Shown piece after piece: positions 62,945-64,000 of a stretch of 64,000 nt of DNA. The notes below the pieces were generated by a model. The model made no database searches. It was not told the origin of the DNA and saw only the letters and a list, made by a program, of their open reading frames with translations. Numbering within the stretch: position 1 is the first letter of the stretch; every line of letters begins with the position of its first letter. The DNA is taken from assembly GCF_017377655.1 (NCBI RefSeq), contig NZ_JAFREL010000083.1, positions 1 to 64,000 on the forward strand, given 5' to 3'. This DNA comes from Candidatus Enterococcus ferrettii. Lineage in GTDB: Bacteria > Bacillota > Bacilli > Lactobacillales > Enterococcaceae. Both the position numbers and the translations under genes were made by a program.

Positions 62945-64000
62945 GCAGCTTCTAGACAAGAAGGAACAGCTGCAGCTGCTGATTTTACGCCAGTTAATTC
63001 TGCAGGGAGGGCAGTTTTCTGCAACCGAATTACGAAAAGAAGTAGGATTGTCGCGTAATGCTTTTGAGCAATATGTCAGTGATTTGGAATATGTTTGCCA
63101 AATTTCTAAGATTCCTTTACGGCTCTTTTACGAGGGGACGGATTTAGTTCTCCATATTCCACCGGAACACAATCTGAATGATATTGTGGAACTATTTGTT
63201 GCGGACAGCATTAACTATCAAATTTTGGATTTTTTACTGCGGCATAAAGAATTTACCATCGTTCAATTGGTGAATGAACTGATGATTAGCGAGTCCTCAG
63301 TTTTTCGTAAAATTAAAGAGTTAAATCGTCTATTGGCCGAGTTTGGTCTGCAAATAAAAAATGGCCAGTTCTTGGGAGAGGAAGCACAAATTCGCTATTT
63401 TTATAATCAAGTTTATTCTTTTTTACCCAAGCGAATGCCAGAATACATGCAATTGACACCAGAAAATCAAAACTTTATTCGCGCGCTGGAGCAGGTGCTG
63501 GAAACGCACTTTTCTTGGGAAGCAGCCTATAAAATTTGTCGATGGATGGGGATTACTCGTAAACGATTGACCGCTAAAAAAACACAAACCAAGAAAACTC
63601 AAAAGCTGATGACCCCTTATTTGGAAAATGTGCTGTACCAAAAAATTGATCATGTGGTGACACTGTATTTTAGCCGGACCTCTTTAGAAGTCACCCAGAG
63701 TGAAAGTCTGATCTTTTATGAGTTCTTTGTTTCTAATTATATGCTGGATGAAGATGAAGCCTATCGGTTTGAATTATTGCGCAGTAAGAAGCTGCCGACT
63801 GCGGTAGTGGATGTTTACGTAAGAGAGACCCTGCTCTTGCATTATCGCCCACGCCGACTGCCAATTGATATGGAAAAGAAGATTGGGTACCATCTAGCTC
63901 AGATACACAATGAAATCTATTTTTTTCAAGGGAAAATCGAGCACTACCAACGGGACCAAATGCTAAACAAAGAAAAGCATTTGTTAGGCTCGGCCTTGAG
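62934..64000 (+). CDS. Mga-family transcriptional regulator (truncated by window end)
   Basis: 355 codons visible with no stop before the window edge. N-terminal Mga-type helix-turn-helix around 20-60 (SATELRKEVGLSRNAFEQYV), and a second one around 105-130 (TIVQLVNELMISESSVFRKI), followed by a PRD-like middle part. Enterococci and streptococci use such regulators, often PTS-linked, for virulence and sugar genes. Translation is probably coupled to the flavoprotein by the 11-base overlap. The C-terminal EIIB-like end is not in the window. Confidence 0.85.
   Translation, partial: MRIEQLLDKKEQLQLLILRQLILQGGQFSATELRKEVGLSRNAFEQYVSDLEYVCQISKIPLRLFYEGTDLVLHIPPEHNLNDIVELFVADSINYQILDFLLRHKEFTIVQLVNELMISESSVFRKIKELNRLLAEFGLQIKNGQFLGEEAQIRYFYNQVYSFLPKRMPEYMQLTPENQNFIRALEQVLETHFSWEAAYKICRWMGITRKRLTAKKTQTKKTQKLMTPYLENVLYQKIDHVVTLYFSRTSLEVTQSESLIFYEFFVSNYMLDEDEAYRFELLRSKKLPTAVVDVYVRETLLLHYRPRRLPIDMEKKIGYHLAQIHNEIYFFQGKIEHYQRDQMLNKEKHLLGSAL

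Noticed and set aside
1..64000. Insertion sequences, prophage, CRISPR array, toxin-antitoxin or restriction system
   Set aside because: No transposase or integrase motifs, regular direct repeats with spacers, or known defence domains were seen in any frame.

Overview
The window reads as chromosome from a low-GC Gram-positive coccus of the Lactobacillales, most likely Enterococcaceae (Enterococcus or a close relative such as Tetragenococcus). Reasons: AT-rich DNA with strong AGGAGG-type ribosome sites and many TTG/GTG starts; T-box leaders ahead of methionine and glycyl-tRNA synthetase genes; a THF riboswitch ahead of folT; PTS sugar uptake with a PRD regulator; an Mga-type regulator; and the conserved Bacillota block rpsU-yqeY ... 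phoH-pgpH-ybeY-dgkA-era-recO ... glyQS ... ccpN-ppsR. I saw no insertion sequence, prophage, CRISPR array or rRNA. There is one tRNA, tRNA-Glu(CTC). The genus is an inference.

Layout. 1-3.3 kb: trxB, pgm and a CzrA-like ArsR repressor. 3.4-9.3 kb: aspartate-family amino acids, with hom-thrC-thrB for threonine, then a Met-type T-box controlling metY-metA for methionine by direct sulfhydrylation. 9.3-11.5 kb: a PPDK/PEP-synthase regulatory kinase (PPSR-1), a Zur-like repressor with a Zur box, rpsU and yqeY. 11.6-17.1 kb: a beta-glucoside/cellobiose PTS operon (IIA, 6-phospho-beta-glucosidase, IIB, IIC) and its LicR-type regulator, lying between yqeY and phoH. 17.1-23.2 kb: housekeeping genes phoH to recO. 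23.3-31.5 kb: a nine-gene histidine operon covering the whole pathway, lying between recO and glyQS. Its first gene is a HisZ-HisG fusion. 31.5-34.8 kb: T-box glyQS. 34.8-39.2 kb (minus strand): ccpN, PPSR-2, class III fbp and an AEC transporter, a gluconeogenesis-control cluster. 39.3-47.7 kb: tRNA-Glu, AraC/DUF2000, yidC2-acyP-rRNA methylase, HD hydrolase, a YczE-like membrane protein, a P-type ATPase and efp. 47.8-57.4 kb: folT with THF riboswitch, a formate/nitrite channel, esterase plus YbgA-like protein, several small-molecule enzymes, the ACT/UPF0210 pair and a DUF4767 lipoprotein. 57.4-64 kb: a TetR repressor divergent from an ABC exporter, a Nox-like flavoprotein lacking the redox Cys, and a truncated Mga-type regulator.

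How it fits together. Much of the window is biosynthetic (Thr, Met, His) with RNA-based control (two T-boxes, one THF riboswitch), so the organism is probably less auxotrophic than many lactic acid bacteria. Two operons, the cellobiose PTS and the his operon, sit inside a gene order otherwise like that of Bacillus. The least ordinary observations are the HisZ-HisG fusion, the LicR-type regulator whose EIIB-like domain lacks its cysteine, the Glu-to-Lys change in the M4 motif of the P-type ATPase, and the Nox-like flavoprotein with Gly in place of Cys42. No wholly new multi-gene defence or signalling system was recognised.
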